64,000 nucleotides of DNA from VBCG01 sp044226535 (GTDB lineage Bacteria; Pseudomonadota; Gammaproteobacteria; Burkholderiales; Casimicrobiaceae): positions 1-64,000 of the forward strand of contig JBGAGT010000017.1 of the NCBI GenBank assembly GCA_044226535.1, written 5' to 3'. The notes under the pieces are model-generated. The model was not told where the DNA came from. It did not search any database and saw only the letters and a program-made list of their open reading frames with translations. A program made the translations under genes and the position numbers. Of the stretch, positions 24,742 to 33,622 are shown one piece after another (position 1 is the first letter of the stretch; every line of letters begins with the position of its first letter).

Positions 24742-25074
24742 ATGGTTGATTTCACCAAGCCCGAGCGGAAGACGTTGCGCGATCTGGCGGGCGTCGTGTA
24801 TGAGGGTGAAGCGCATGCCTACCTGGAAGAACTCGAAGATGAGTTCGTACGCTGGCGAGCAGGTGAAATCCTGAGTTCCGAGTTGCTTGCCGCCATCCAC
24901 GAGTTTCATCAAGGACAATCGCGCGAGCTGTGGTCGAGGTACCAGTCGTTGAAAGAGCCGGAGATCGTTGCCAGGGGAGTGGCCTTGGGCTACTTGACGG
25001 AGGATCGGATTCCCGAAAACATCCGTCAAAAGCTGCAGTCACTTCTCGAGTTCTTTGCAAAGCATGATGGGTAG
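24742..25074 (+). CDS. Cassette hypothetical protein
   Basis: A 110-residue acidic, predicted all-helical protein (MVDFTKPERKTLRDLAGVVYEGEAHAYLEEL...), with no signal or membrane segment. No attC separates it from brnA (34-bp gap), so it belongs to the same cassette as brnTA. The helical pattern resembles small hypothetical proteins common in integron arrays. No function is assigned. Confidence 0.65.
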   Translation: MVDFTKPERKTLRDLAGVVYEGEAHAYLEELEDEFVRWRAGEILSSELLAAIHEFHQGQSRELWSRYQSLKEPEIVARGVALGYLTEDRIPENIRQKLQSLLEFFAKHDG

Positions 25075-25110
25075 CTCTACATTCACGACAGCGGTGCCCC
25101 CGCCGCATGA

Positions 25111-25176
25111 GCCTGACGCTTACGCTTCCTTCAAGCGGACTCACCTTCGGCTCGCCGCTTAGTTCGAGCGTTACGG
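25111..25176 (+). repeat. attC site 3, degenerate
   Basis: GCCTGAC (25111-25117, one mismatch to the usual RYYYAAC) and GTTACGG (25170-25176) bound a 66-bp element. The inner arms ttccttcaagcgg and ccgcttagttcgagcgtt are complementary around a short ctcaccttcggctcg loop. The short length is typical of 59-base elements. Confidence 0.65.
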
Positions 25177-25188
25177 CCCGGGATCTGA

Positions 25189-25419
25189 ATGATGGCGCAT
25201 AAGCGCAACGGACAGCTCACCGTATCTGGCGAATGGGCGCGACACCTTCGCCCATTCCTTCGGCGCAGATTCTGGAAGGGCGAACGTGCTGCTGAAAGGG
25301 CGATGCTTCATTCGGAGCTCGATCAGACGCGAGCTGCCGGAAGTCCAGGGGATGTGGGCGTTCGGCCTGCTGGCGACAACAGCATCGAGCGGTCTGAAGA
25401 GGGCCCGTTGTGCTCATAG
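25189..25419 (+). CDS. Cassette hypothetical protein, C-terminus possibly chimeric
   Basis: A 76-residue reading frame 13 bp after the third attC core. The N-terminus MMAHKRNGQLTVSGEWARHL and the following RRRFWKGERAAERAML resemble a small basic protein family often found alone in cassettes. The last 35 residues look low-complexity and unlike that family, and no attC closes the cassette. The original 3' part has probably been lost and the frame now runs on into flanking DNA. Confidence 0.5.
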   Translation: MMAHKRNGQLTVSGEWARHLRPFLRRRFWKGERAAERAMLHSELDQTRAAGSPGDVGVRPAGDNSIERSEEGPLCS

Positions 25420-25769
25420 GAACCTGCCACTGCGGCGCCATCACCATCGAGCTCCCGCACGCCCCTGAAAAGGCGACCAGCTGCAACTGCTCCCTGTGCC
25501 GCCGCCTCGGCACAATCTGGGCCTACTACGAATTCGGCACGGTGAAGATCACCGGTCACCCCGAACACACGCAGGCCTACATCCAGGGCGACAGGACGCT
25601 CAGCACCATCCGCTGCGCCACCTGCGGATGCGTCACGCACTGGGAGCCGTTGCCACGCAAGGCGGGTGCCCGCCATGGCGTCAACCTGAGGAATTTCGAC
25701 CCGGCGCTGCTCGAGTCCATCGTGGTGCGGCGCTTCGACGGCGCCGACACCTGGCAGTTCCTGGACTAA
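25410..25769 (+). CDS. GFA-family protein (glutathione-dependent formaldehyde-activating-like)
   Basis: A 119-residue zinc-binding protein. The pattern GTCHCGAITIEL, CNCSLCRRLGTIWAYY and RCATCGCVTHW gives the seven-cysteine arrangement of the GFA/CENP-V fold. Some members add glutathione to formaldehyde; most are uncharacterised. GTG start. Composition is GC-rich again, so this probably belongs to the chromosome next to the array rather than to a cassette. Confidence 0.88.
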   Translation: MLIGTCHCGAITIELPHAPEKATSCNCSLCRRLGTIWAYYEFGTVKITGHPEHTQAYIQGDRTLSTIRCATCGCVTHWEPLPRKAGARHGVNLRNFDPALLESIVVRRFDGADTWQFLD

Positions 25770-25829
25770 GCTGGCAGTTCTCGGGCTCAGGCATGCCGCG
25801 CGCCGCGGCGCGCAAGCTCGCCCGTGCCG

Positions 25830-26414
25830 TCAGCCGCGCTTCTCCCGCGGGACGCGCCCCATGAGATAAAACTCGTCATTCGGCCGCATGCCGATGAGGT
25901 TCGCCATCCGATTCGACAGCGCGAAGAACGCCGCGATGGCGCCGATGTCCCAGATGTCCTCGTCGTCGAAGCCGTGCCCCTTCAGCGCCACGAAGTCCTC
26001 GTCGGCGATCGACGGCGAGTCGGTGGCGACCTTCATGGCGAACGCCAGCATCGCCTTCTGCCGCGGCGTGATGTCGGCCTTGCGAAAGTTGGCGGCGATC
26101 TGGTCGGCGACAAGCGGTGCCTTGGCGTAGATGCGCAGGAGCGCGCCATGCGCGACGATGCAGTACAGGCAGTCGTTGGCCGCCGAGGTGGCGACGACGA
26201 TCATCTCGCGCTCGGCCTTGCTCAAGCCGCCTTCCTTCTCCATCAGCGCATCGTGGTAGGCGAAGAACGCGCGGAACTCCGCCGGGCGGTGCGCCAGCGT
26301 GATGAACACGTTGGGGATGAAGCCCGCCTTCTCCTGCACTTGGGTGATGCGAGCGCGGATGTCCTCGGGCAGGTCCTCGAGCTTCGGGACCGGGTAGCGG
26401 CTGATCGGTTGCAC
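25830..26414 (-). CDS. AhpD-like peroxidase-related protein
   Basis: A 194-residue carboxymuconolactone decarboxylase/AhpD fold. The redox motif is CLYCIVAHGALL (CxxC followed by His), with PNVFITLAHRPAEFRAFFAYHDALM upstream. It matches the subgroup called uncharacterised peroxidase-related enzymes. GTG start with AGGAGG 8 bp upstream. It is 79 bp downstream of the ArgE-like gene in the same direction and may be the last gene of the catabolic cluster. Confidence 0.85.
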   Translation of the reverse strand: MQPISRYPVPKLEDLPEDIRARITQVQEKAGFIPNVFITLAHRPAEFRAFFAYHDALMEKEGGLSKAEREMIVVATSAANDCLYCIVAHGALLRIYAKAPLVADQIAANFRKADITPRQKAMLAFAMKVATDSPSIADEDFVALKGHGFDDEDIWDIGAIAAFFALSNRMANLIGMRPNDEFYLMGRVPREKRG

Positions 26415-26493
26415 GAGAGGGTTCCTCCTGTGGCGGCGGGGCGGCGTCGTACGAGTCGGACGTCGCCTTGCCCGAGTATGCCACCCGGAGTCG

Positions 26494-27735
26494 TCAGGCC
26501 TTTTCGCTCCGCGGGATGTTCTCGCGCTGCGGGATGCACAGGTGATCCAAGAGCCCGGAGAGCATCCGGTCGCATGCCTCGATCTGCGTGATCTCGACGT
26601 ATTCGTCGGCCTTGTGTGCCACCTCGATCGAGCCGGGGCCGCACACCAGCACCGAAGTCTCCTTCCATGTCCGCTGGAAGAGCCCGCCTTCCGTGCCGAA
26701 CGCGACCTTGGTGAAGGGCGTACCTGCAGGCAGCAGCGAGGCGAGGAGGCGCGCCGCGGGCGATTCGGGCGCGGTCGCGAGCCCGGGATAGGCGTTGGTG
26801 ATCATCACCTCGGGCGCCCGGGGCTCGTCGCCGGTCGTGCGCGGCCAGTTACGCGTGAGGGCCTCGGTACGATCGAGGATGCGCGACAGGATGCGCGCGG
26901 GGTCGTCGTCGACGATGTTGCGGATCTCGAAGTCGATCTCGCACTGGTCGGGGACGATGTTGAGCGCCTTGCCGCCGCGGATGGTGCCAACGTGGAGCGT
27001 GGTGTAGGGGATGTCGTAGCCATCTTCGCGAAGGCCGTGCTCGGCCAGGTCGTGCTGCAACTCGCGTATCGCGGTGACGAGGTCGGACGCCGTGTGGATG
27101 GCGTTGACGAAGCGTGGGGCGAGGCCCGAATGACCCGCCTGGCCGTGGCAGCAGGCGCGGTAGGCGACCTTGCCTTTGTGGCCGGTGCCGATCTTCATCA
27201 GCGTGGGCTCGCCGACCAGGCAGAGGAGCGGGGCCGGGAGCTTGCCTTCGAGCTCGTGCAGCAGGTGGCGAACACCGACGCACCCGATTTCCTCGTCGAA
27301 GGAGAGCGCGAGCTGCAGCGGCCGCTGCAGATTCCGTCCGGCGGCGCGAGTCATCGCCATCACCGCACAGGCCACGAAGCCCTTCATGTCCGAGCTTCCG
27401 CGACCATAGATGCGACCGTCGCGTTCGGTGGCCTCGAACGGGGGCACGGTCCAAGGCTGGCCCTCGGCGGGAACGACGTCGGTATGACCGGACAGCATCA
27501 CGCCCGGGATGCCGTGCGGCCCGACGCTCGCGTAGAGGTTGGCGCGCGCGCGATCCTGGGGGTCGGGGACGACCATGCTGTCGATGCCGGCGCCCCGAAG
27601 CGACGCCTGCACGCGCGCGATCAACGCGGCATTGGGCGTGCGAGTGACCGACGGGATCGCCAGCAGTTCGCGCAGCAGGTCGAGGCTGCCCGAGGCGGAG
27701 ACACGGGACATGGCGGAGCGATGTCGGGGTCGCAT
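26494..27735 (-). CDS. ArgE-like M20 metallo-deacylase
   Basis: A 413-residue M20 peptidase-family protein. Metal ligands are in SGHTDVVP, GRGSSDMKG, FDEEIGC and GEPTLMKIG, with a late CGPGSIEVAHKADEY. It is similar in length and motifs to acetylornithine deacetylase ArgE. The ATG at 27735 overlaps the lysR stop (TGATG), so it is translationally coupled to a regulator-transporter operon rather than to arg genes. A second in-frame ATG lies at 27711. The likely role is removing an acyl or similar group from an imported amino-acid derivative; the substrate is unknown. Confidence 0.85.
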   Translation of the reverse strand: MRPRHRSAMSRVSASGSLDLLRELLAIPSVTRTPNAALIARVQASLRGAGIDSMVVPDPQDRARANLYASVGPHGIPGVMLSGHTDVVPAEGQPWTVPPFEATERDGRIYGRGSSDMKGFVACAVMAMTRAAGRNLQRPLQLALSFDEEIGCVGVRHLLHELEGKLPAPLLCLVGEPTLMKIGTGHKGKVAYRACCHGQAGHSGLAPRFVNAIHTASDLVTAIRELQHDLAEHGLREDGYDIPYTTLHVGTIRGGKALNIVPDQCEIDFEIRNIVDDDPARILSRILDRTEALTRNWPRTTGDEPRAPEVMITNAYPGLATAPESPAARLLASLLPAGTPFTKVAFGTEGGLFQRTWKETSVLVCGPGSIEVAHKADEYVEITQIEACDRMLSGLLDHLCIPQRENIPRSEKA

Positions 27736-28739
27736 CACTCCGCCTTCGGCTCGGCGGGCTCCACAGGCTCGACACGCTCGGCGGTATCGGCGGCATGCGG
27801 GTCGAAGAAGCTTGGAGCGCTCATGCCGGGGATGTACTGGTCCGAGATATACGCGCGGCAGCGTTCCATGAAGACCTGGGTAACGCGCGACTGCTTGACC
27901 GGCATGTAGGTGGCAAGCCCCAGCAGCATCGGCCGGTGCTTGCCGGCAAGCCGCAGGCGGACGAAGCGCTTGCCGTCGAGCGATTGCGTCGATTTCGGGC
28001 GTGCATTGAAGAGCGCGTAGCCCAGGCCGTTGGCGACCATCGACCGCACGAGGTCGTCGGAGCGGGTGCGGGCCACGACATTGGGCTCGACACCGGCTGC
28101 GGAGAAGAGCGACATGAAATAGTCGCGGCTCATGGGAAGGTCGAGCAGCACCATCGGTTCGGGGGCTAGCTCCTCGAGCGTCGTGGCGAGTTGCTGGGCC
28201 AACGGGTGGAGCTCGCTCAGCAGGACGTGGGGAGGAAGCTGGCTCAGGACCTCGAATTGAATGTCCTTGTCGAGCTGCAGGTCGTAGGTGATGGCGACGT
28301 CGATCTCGGCGTTGTGCAGCTTGGCCATCAGCTCCTGCTGGTTTCCCTCGACCATCTGCAGGTCGACCTTTTCGTATGCCCGCTTGAATCCGAAGATCAC
28401 CTCGGGCGCGATCATCGCCGTCAACGACTGGAAGCACCCGACGCGCAGCACGCCCTGCACGACCTGGCTGGAATCGGCGGCGATGTCGTACAGCCGCGAT
28501 GCTTGCTCGATCAGGTCTTCGCATTCCTTCATCATCTGGGTGCCCACCGGTGTCAGCGTAAGCCCCTTGGAAGGGTGGCGGACAAACAGCTGGACACCCA
28601 GTTCCGCCTCCATATGGGTGATGGCGGCCGAGATCGACGGGGCGGAAATGTGGATCTGCTGCGAGGCGATGGCAATGCTGCCGTGCCGGGCGGTGGCGAG
28701 GAAATACTCGATCTGGCGAAGCGAGATGCGATTGAGCAT
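27735..28739 (-). CDS. LysR-family transcriptional regulator
   Basis: A 334-residue protein. The N-terminal winged helix-turn-helix is RQIEYFLATARHGSIAIASQ and ISAPSISAAITHMEAELGVQLF; an effector-binding domain follows. The C-terminal tail is Glu/Pro-rich (ERVEPVEPAEPK). It lies within the cluster between the ABC ATPase and the deacylase, and is the obvious candidate to control it. Related promoter motifs at 33623 and 35922 are candidate binding sites. Confidence 0.9.
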   Translation of the reverse strand: MLNRISLRQIEYFLATARHGSIAIASQQIHISAPSISAAITHMEAELGVQLFVRHPSKGLTLTPVGTQMMKECEDLIEQASRLYDIAADSSQVVQGVLRVGCFQSLTAMIAPEVIFGFKRAYEKVDLQMVEGNQQELMAKLHNAEIDVAITYDLQLDKDIQFEVLSQLPPHVLLSELHPLAQQLATTLEELAPEPMVLLDLPMSRDYFMSLFSAAGVEPNVVARTRSDDLVRSMVANGLGYALFNARPKSTQSLDGKRFVRLRLAGKHRPMLLGLATYMPVKQSRVTQVFMERCRAYISDQYIPGMSAPSFFDPHAADTAERVEPVEPAEPKAE

Positions 28740-28848
28740 GGGCCGTCCGGGAAAGCGGTGCGAAGTGCTGCCGGGCCCCGTTTCGGGGCGCTCGGAGTCG
28801 ATCTTCGCACGCATCGGTCCCAGGCCGTCGGCCCCGGTTATCCGCGCG

Positions 28849-29610
28849 CTACAACACCTTGCCCAGGAAGGCCTGGGTGCGGGCATGCTGAGGGTTGCCC
28901 AGCACGTCTTTCGGCGTACCGGCTTCGACCACCATGCCGTCCGCCATGAACACGACGCGGTCGGCGACCTCCCGCGCGAAGCCCATCTCGTGGGTCACGA
29001 CGATCATCGTCATGCCGTCGGCGGCGAGGCTGCGCATCACGTCGAGCACCTCGCCCACCAGCTCGGGGTCGAGGGCCGAGGTGGGCTCGTCGAACAGCAT
29101 GAGCTTGGGCTCCATGGCGAGCGCACGGGCAATCGCCACGCGCTGCTGCTGGCCGCCGGAGAGCTGCCGGGGGTAGAAATGCGCTTTTTCCGCCAGCCCG
29201 ATGCGATCGAGCAGCCGTCGTGCCGTCTCGATGGCGGCGGACTTTGCGACGCCCTTCACCTGGATGGGCGCCTCGATGATGTTCTCCTGGGCGGTGAGAT
29301 GCTGGAACAGGTTGAACCGCTGGAACACCATGCCGATCTCGGCCCGCTTGCGCGCGACCTCGCGCTCGGTCAGCTCGTACAGCTTGTCGCCCTGCTGGCG
29401 GTAACCGACGTGGTCGCCGTTGACCAGGAGACGGCCGCCGTCGATCTTCTCGAGATGGTTGATGCACCGCAGGAACGTGCTCTTGCCCGATCCGGACGGC
29501 CCGATCAGGCAGGTCACGTCGCCGGGCGCGACCTCGAGATCGATCCCCTTCAGGACCTTGTGGAAGCCGAAGCTCTTGCGGACGCGCTGCGCGTCGACCA
29601 TGAGGGTCAT
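28849..29610 (-). CDS. Polar amino-acid ABC transporter ATPase
   Basis: A 253-residue ATPase of the GlnQ/HisP type: Walker A GPSGSGKS, Q-loop FQRFNLF, signature LSGGQQQR, Walker B LMLFDEP, switch VTHEMGF. Together with the permease and binding protein just upstream it forms a type I importer for a polar amino acid or related compound. It starts 12 bp after the permease stop. Confidence 0.93.
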   Translation of the reverse strand: MTLMVDAQRVRKSFGFHKVLKGIDLEVAPGDVTCLIGPSGSGKSTFLRCINHLEKIDGGRLLVNGDHVGYRQQGDKLYELTEREVARKRAEIGMVFQRFNLFQHLTAQENIIEAPIQVKGVAKSAAIETARRLLDRIGLAEKAHFYPRQLSGGQQQRVAIARALAMEPKLMLFDEPTSALDPELVGEVLDVMRSLAADGMTMIVVTHEMGFAREVADRVVFMADGMVVEAGTPKDVLGNPQHARTQAFLGKVL

Positions 29611-29622
29611 GGAACCGATCCT

Positions 29623-30573
29623 TCAGGAGTGCGGCGAGCCGCCGGCGGGACGTTCGCGGAGCATGGCGAGGGACCGGCAGATGCGGAGCCAGAGCGGCGT
29701 CTGTTTCGGGCGGCTCGAGCCCAAGCGGCGCTCCAGGTAGTGCTGCCCCACGGTCAGCAGCGTGGTGACGATGAGATACCAGATGCTCGCGACGATGAGC
29801 AGGGGGATCACCTGGAAGTTCTTGGAATAGATCAGCTGGGTCGAGTACAGGAGCTCCGGAAGCGCGATCACGCTGACCAGCGAGGTGTTCTTGAGCGTGG
29901 TGATCAGCTCGTTGCCGGTCGGCGGGATGATCACGCGCAGCGCCTGCGGCAGCACGATGCGGCGCATCGTTGTCGATTTCTTCAATCCCAGCGCGTGGGC
30001 CGCCTCGACCTCGCCCTCGTCCACCGACAGGATGCCCGCCCGCACGATCTCGGACATGTAGGCGCCCTCGTTGAGGCCGAGGCCCAGGATCGCGGCCGCG
30101 AAGGGGGTGATGAGGTCGTTGACGCTGCCGAACGCGAACGAGGGGCCGAACGGGATGCCCAGCGAGATCTGCGGGTAGAGCGCGGCGAAATTGAACCAGA
30201 ACAGCAGCTGCACCAGCAGCGGCGTTCCGCGGAACACGTTGACGTAGACGCCGCTGGCCGCGGAGAGGATGGGATTGGTGGATTGACGCATCACCGCGAC
30301 GATCACGCCCAGCACGATGCCCACCAGCATCGCCACGACGGTGAGCTCCAGCGTGCGGGCGAGCCCGGAGAGCACCGCGCCGCTCAGGAAGTACTCGCCG
30401 ACGATCCCCCACCCGAACCGCGGGTTCGTCGCCATGCTGTACACCATCAGCGCGAGCAGCAGCGCGATGAGCGCGCCCGCGATCCAGCGGCCCGGGTGGC
30501 GAAGGGGGATGACCTCGATGGCGTCCGCGTCGTCGACGGGTGGCCCCTTCGCCGGGTGCTGCGTGTCGATCAC
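29623..30573 (-). CDS. Polar amino-acid ABC transporter permease
   Basis: A 316-residue His/Glu/Gln/Arg-type permease with about five to six membrane spans. The EAA coupling loop reads EVEAAHALGLKKSTTMRRIVLPQALR. VFRGTPLLVQL is the usual signature of the first conserved region. The N-terminus is extended by about 30 residues compared with short permeases. A single permease suggests a homodimer. Its start overlaps the binding-protein stop by 4 bp. Confidence 0.93.
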   Translation of the reverse strand: MIDTQHPAKGPPVDDADAIEVIPLRHPGRWIAGALIALLLALMVYSMATNPRFGWGIVGEYFLSGAVLSGLARTLELTVVAMLVGIVLGVIVAVMRQSTNPILSAASGVYVNVFRGTPLLVQLLFWFNFAALYPQISLGIPFGPSFAFGSVNDLITPFAAAILGLGLNEGAYMSEIVRAGILSVDEGEVEAAHALGLKKSTTMRRIVLPQALRVIIPPTGNELITTLKNTSLVSVIALPELLYSTQLIYSKNFQVIPLLIVASIWYLIVTTLLTVGQHYLERRLGSSRPKQTPLWLRICRSLAMLRERPAGGSPHS

Positions 30574-31481
30574 GAGGTCGCGCCGTCGTTGATGGTCGCC
30601 TTCGTGAGGGCGCCGGAGCCCTCGTTGTACTTCTTGAGGATCGCCGCGTAGGTGCCGTCGTCGATCAGCTTCTGGACCGCGCCCTGGATGGCGTCACGCA
30701 GCCCCGTCGCGCCCTTCGGCACCACGATGCCCTTGCGGCGGGTCTTGGTCAGGTCCCCGACCTGCTTGAACTTGCCGTGCGCCTGCTGCGCCAGGTAGTT
30801 GCCGACCGCGGAGTCCATCAGGATCGCATCGACGCGATCGCTCGATATCGCCAGGATCATCGCCGACTGATCGGGGAAGACCAGCACCTCCATCTTCTTG
30901 TCGGGGGCGCACTTGGCTGCCTGCGCCTCGGCGTCCTCGACCTGGAACGTCCCCTTCACCGCCCCGACCTTGCGGCCGCACAGGCCGGCCATGTCCTTGA
31001 CGTTGGCGGTGCTCGACGACGGGACGAAGATCGCGCTGCCCGACTGGAAGTAGTCGATGAAGTCGACGATCTTCTGGCGTTCGGCGGTGTCGGCCATTGC
31101 GTCGATCGAGATGTCGTAGCGCTTCGCCTGGATGCCGGGGATGATCTCGTCGAACTTGGCGCCGACGAACTTGAATTCGATGCCGAGGATCTCACCGAGC
31201 GCCGCGCCGAGGTCGATGTCGAGGCCCACGAGGGTCTGGTTGTCGGCGCCCGCGTATTGGAACGGCGGGTAGAAGGGCTCCGTGGCGACGACGATGCTGC
31301 CCTTGGCGCGAAGGTCCGCGGGGACCATCGCGGCCAGCCGTTCGTCCTTCTTGAGGGCCGGCTTGCCGGTGGGCGCCGTTGCCTGCGCGGACGCGGCCAG
31401 CGAAGTGACGGCGAATGTGGCAGCGAGCGCAAGCGCCACGCCAGTGGCAAGAAAGGATCGACGGTTCGGCTGGACGTTCAT
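30570..31481 (-). CDS. Periplasmic amino-acid-binding protein of the ABC transporter
   Basis: A 303-residue family 3 solute-binding protein with a signal peptide (RRSFLATGVALALAATFAVTSLAASAQA; the twin arginine is weak). The ligand-binding core is VVATEPFYPPFQYA, LVGLDIDLGAALG and FDEIIPGIQAKRYDISIDAM. It delivers the substrate to the permease; the specificity is not readable from sequence. ATG at 31481; the longer open frame upstream has no family match. Confidence 0.92.
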   Translation of the reverse strand: MNVQPNRRSFLATGVALALAATFAVTSLAASAQATAPTGKPALKKDERLAAMVPADLRAKGSIVVATEPFYPPFQYAGADNQTLVGLDIDLGAALGEILGIEFKFVGAKFDEIIPGIQAKRYDISIDAMADTAERQKIVDFIDYFQSGSAIFVPSSSTANVKDMAGLCGRKVGAVKGTFQVEDAEAQAAKCAPDKKMEVLVFPDQSAMILAISSDRVDAILMDSAVGNYLAQQAHGKFKQVGDLTKTRRKGIVVPKGATGLRDAIQGAVQKLIDDGTYAAILKKYNEGSGALTKATINDGATS

Positions 31482-31542
31482 GATGAGGCCCCTGGGTGGA
31501 TGGTTCGAGAACACGATGGTGCGAAATCGCGCGGCGGCAAGC

Positions 31543-32331
31543 TCACTGCGCAGGTGGAGGCACGGCGGCACCCGATGGTGCGGACGAGGACGCTCGCAGG
31601 TCGACCAGCGAGCCGTATCCGCGCTTGGCACCGTCGACGCCGATGAGGTCGAGGCAGCGCCAGAACGACGCCTGGACCGCGCTGATGACGGGCTTCCCGA
31701 GGGCCGCTTCGAGCGCGGCGATGGCACCCACGGACCGCAGGTTGGTGCAGCTGATGAACACGGCCGTCGACTCGAGTGTATCGGTGGCGATGGCGAGGTC
31801 GTAGACACGCTCCAGCGGCACGCGCGCGAGCTCGTGGTCGCTGGTGATGTCCATGCCTGCCGACGCCACGACCGGATGGCCGTTCTCGCCGAGGAAGCGC
31901 GCGCCGCGGGCAATGATGTCGGGGGTGTAGGGCGTGACCAGCGTGACGGGGCCCGCGCCGACCGCGGCGAGCGCCTGCAGCACGGCGCTTGCCGTGGTCG
32001 TGGCGGGGATGCCCGGCGCCCATTCGCGAAGGTGCGCGAGGTACGCCCGGTCCCAGCTCGTTCCATGGAGGAACGAGGCGCTGGTCCCGCCGAAGCAGAG
32101 CGCGTCGAGCGGTGCCTCGGCCAGCAGTCGCACCGACTGCTCGAGCTCGGGCGAGCGCATCATCTGGTCGATTCCCTCGACGGTGACGCTGGGGAGCTTG
32201 ACGCGGCTCGTGTGGATGGAGACCCCCGGCGCCGTCATCGCGTACATCTCCGCTTCCATCACGACGCTGGACGCCATGTAGACGAGGCCGAGCCTCGCCT
32301 TGTACCCATCTCCGTCTTCAACGAACGTCAT
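31543..32331 (-). CDS. Asp/Glu racemase superfamily protein (AMDase/maleate isomerase-like)
   Basis: A 262-residue protein with the two active-site cysteine neighbourhoods of the superfamily (LCFGGTSASF and ISCTNLRS), each half of a pseudo-symmetric fold. The arrangement fits arylmalonate decarboxylase and maleate cis-trans isomerase relatives better than classical glutamate racemase. It sits between the ABC transporter and DUF1028 genes, so it probably acts on the imported compound by racemisation, isomerisation or decarboxylation. Confidence 0.82.
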   Translation of the reverse strand: MTFVEDGDGYKARLGLVYMASSVVMEAEMYAMTAPGVSIHTSRVKLPSVTVEGIDQMMRSPELEQSVRLLAEAPLDALCFGGTSASFLHGTSWDRAYLAHLREWAPGIPATTTASAVLQALAAVGAGPVTLVTPYTPDIIARGARFLGENGHPVVASAGMDITSDHELARVPLERVYDLAIATDTLESTAVFISCTNLRSVGAIAALEAALGKPVISAVQASFWRCLDLIGVDGAKRGYGSLVDLRASSSAPSGAAVPPPAQ

Positions 32332-32392
32332 GTGCCGCCTCGATGACTCCAGCGCCGGGCGCCGGAGGTGGTGATGCTTCCTGGAAAGACGA

Positions 32393-33064
32393 TCAGCGCG
32401 CGCCCGGGACCCCGAAGCCCGGTGCGATTCGCGGGTCGCGCGCCCGCGTGATGTAGTCCTGCACTTGCGGTTGGTAGACCTTCCATGCGCCATAGAGCGC
32501 CTCGACGGGGTTTTCGTCCACCCAGTCCATTCGAAGGTCGACGATGGGCCATTCCAGGTCCGCGCAAACGAGCAATCCGGCGGAGTGGCAAGGGCCCGCT
32601 TCTCCGCCTGCGGCGTTGCCCGCGCGCATGGCTTGCATGAGGCGCTCTGCCAGTTCGCCGGGTGTCTTCTCGAAGGTCTCCAGCATCGCCGCCGGCACCT
32701 CGCGTGACGCGAGCATGTTGCCCGCGCAGGCCGCGTGCTGGCCGGTTGCGGTCGCCAGGGTACCCAGCGCGCTGCTGCCGGTGAAGACGGCAGGCGGTTG
32801 CCCGGCGTCGATGGCCATGAGCTGGCGGTAGGCGATGAAGGGACGCGCCTGCAGGGCATCGATCGCCTGCCGGGGGCTGCTTCCGCCCGCCATGGCATCG
32901 AGCGCCGCCGTTCCCAAGGCGGGATCGGTGATGTTCTGGCTGGCGGCGGCCCCCACGCCCGGGCGCACGCGGATGCAGCGCGCGGCGACTGCCGGTGACG
33001 ACGAGCACACCGCCGCGCCGAACCGGCCGGTGTCCGGACATCGCGCGATGATCGAGAACGTCAC
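32393..33064 (-). CDS. DUF1028 family protein (Ntn-hydrolase-like)
   Basis: A 223-residue protein beginning MTFSIIARCPDTGRFGAAVCSSSPAV, with GVGAAASQNITDP and GNMLAS, the DUF1028 signature. Members are thought to have an Ntn-hydrolase fold and often accompany RidA, peptidases and amino-acid transporters. No activity is established. It is separated from ridA by 24 bp. Confidence 0.85.
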   Translation of the reverse strand: MTFSIIARCPDTGRFGAAVCSSSPAVAARCIRVRPGVGAAASQNITDPALGTAALDAMAGGSSPRQAIDALQARPFIAYRQLMAIDAGQPPAVFTGSSALGTLATATGQHAACAGNMLASREVPAAMLETFEKTPGELAERLMQAMRAGNAAGGEAGPCHSAGLLVCADLEWPIVDLRMDWVDENPVEALYGAWKVYQPQVQDYITRARDPRIAPGFGVPGAR

Positions 33065-33088
33065 GGAAACGCCGGGCGCCGCGCGGCG

Positions 33089-33502
33089 TCAATCGGGGAT
33101 GACGGCGGTGGCATCGATCTCCACCAGCCACTCGGGGCGCGCCAGCGCCGACACGACGATGCCCGTCGACACCGGGTGCACGCCCTTGAGCCAGCGCCCC
33201 ACGACGCGGTAGACCGCTTCGCGGTAGCGCGGGTCGATGATGTAGATCGTGATCTTGCAGATGTCCTGCAGCTCGCCTCCAGCTTCCTTCATCAGCATCG
33301 CGATGTTCGCCATCGCCTGCTCGGCCTGGCCCGCAACGTCGCCGATGCACACGCTTTCGGAGGTGTCGAGGTTCTGCCCGATCTGCCCGCGCAGGAAGAC
33401 CATGCGGCCCCGCGCGACGACGGCCTGGCACAGGTCGTTGTCCAGGTTTTGCTCCGGGTAGGTGACCTTGGTGTTGAAAGGGCGGATGCGCGTGTGTTTC
33501 AT
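33089..33502 (-). CDS. RidA family protein (enamine/imine deaminase)
   Basis: A 137-residue YjgF/RidA domain: RMVFLRGQIGQN, GDVAGQAEQAMANIAMLMKEAGG, TIYIIDPRYREAVY, and a late RPEWLVEIDATAVIP with the conserved Arg. These proteins hydrolyse reactive enamine or imine intermediates of amino-acid catabolism. Here it is the first gene of the transporter operon, so it probably belongs to that pathway rather than acting in general housekeeping. ATG at 33502 was chosen; GTG or ATG further up adds only 8 residues. Confidence 0.88.
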   Translation of the reverse strand: MKHTRIRPFNTKVTYPEQNLDNDLCQAVVARGRMVFLRGQIGQNLDTSESVCIGDVAGQAEQAMANIAMLMKEAGGELQDICKITIYIIDPRYREAVYRVVGRWLKGVHPVSTGIVVSALARPEWLVEIDATAVIPD

Positions 33503-33622
33503 GGGTTCACCGCTGGCGCCGCCCAAGGGGCGGCATCGTGCGACACAGGGGGCTTTCCCGGGAGGAGAAGCGGTCGGGCGTGCAATGGGCTTCGATGTTT
33601 CATCAAACGTGCACAGGCGCCA

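Larger units (their letters stand above)
23164..25176 (+). mobile_element. Integron gene-cassette array without an integrase (CALIN)
   Basis: Four recombination cores of the GTTRRRY type occur in the same orientation: GTTAGGC 23164, GTTAGGT 23523, GTTAGGG 24128, GTTACGG 25170. The last three end attC-like palindromic sites, and each is followed within about 20 bp by a short plus-strand gene, as expected of cassettes. The array is A+T-richer than its surroundings and encodes small membrane proteins, a toxin-antitoxin pair and hypotheticals. No intI gene is visible in the window, so this is either a tail of a larger integron or an isolated cluster. Confidence 0.78.
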
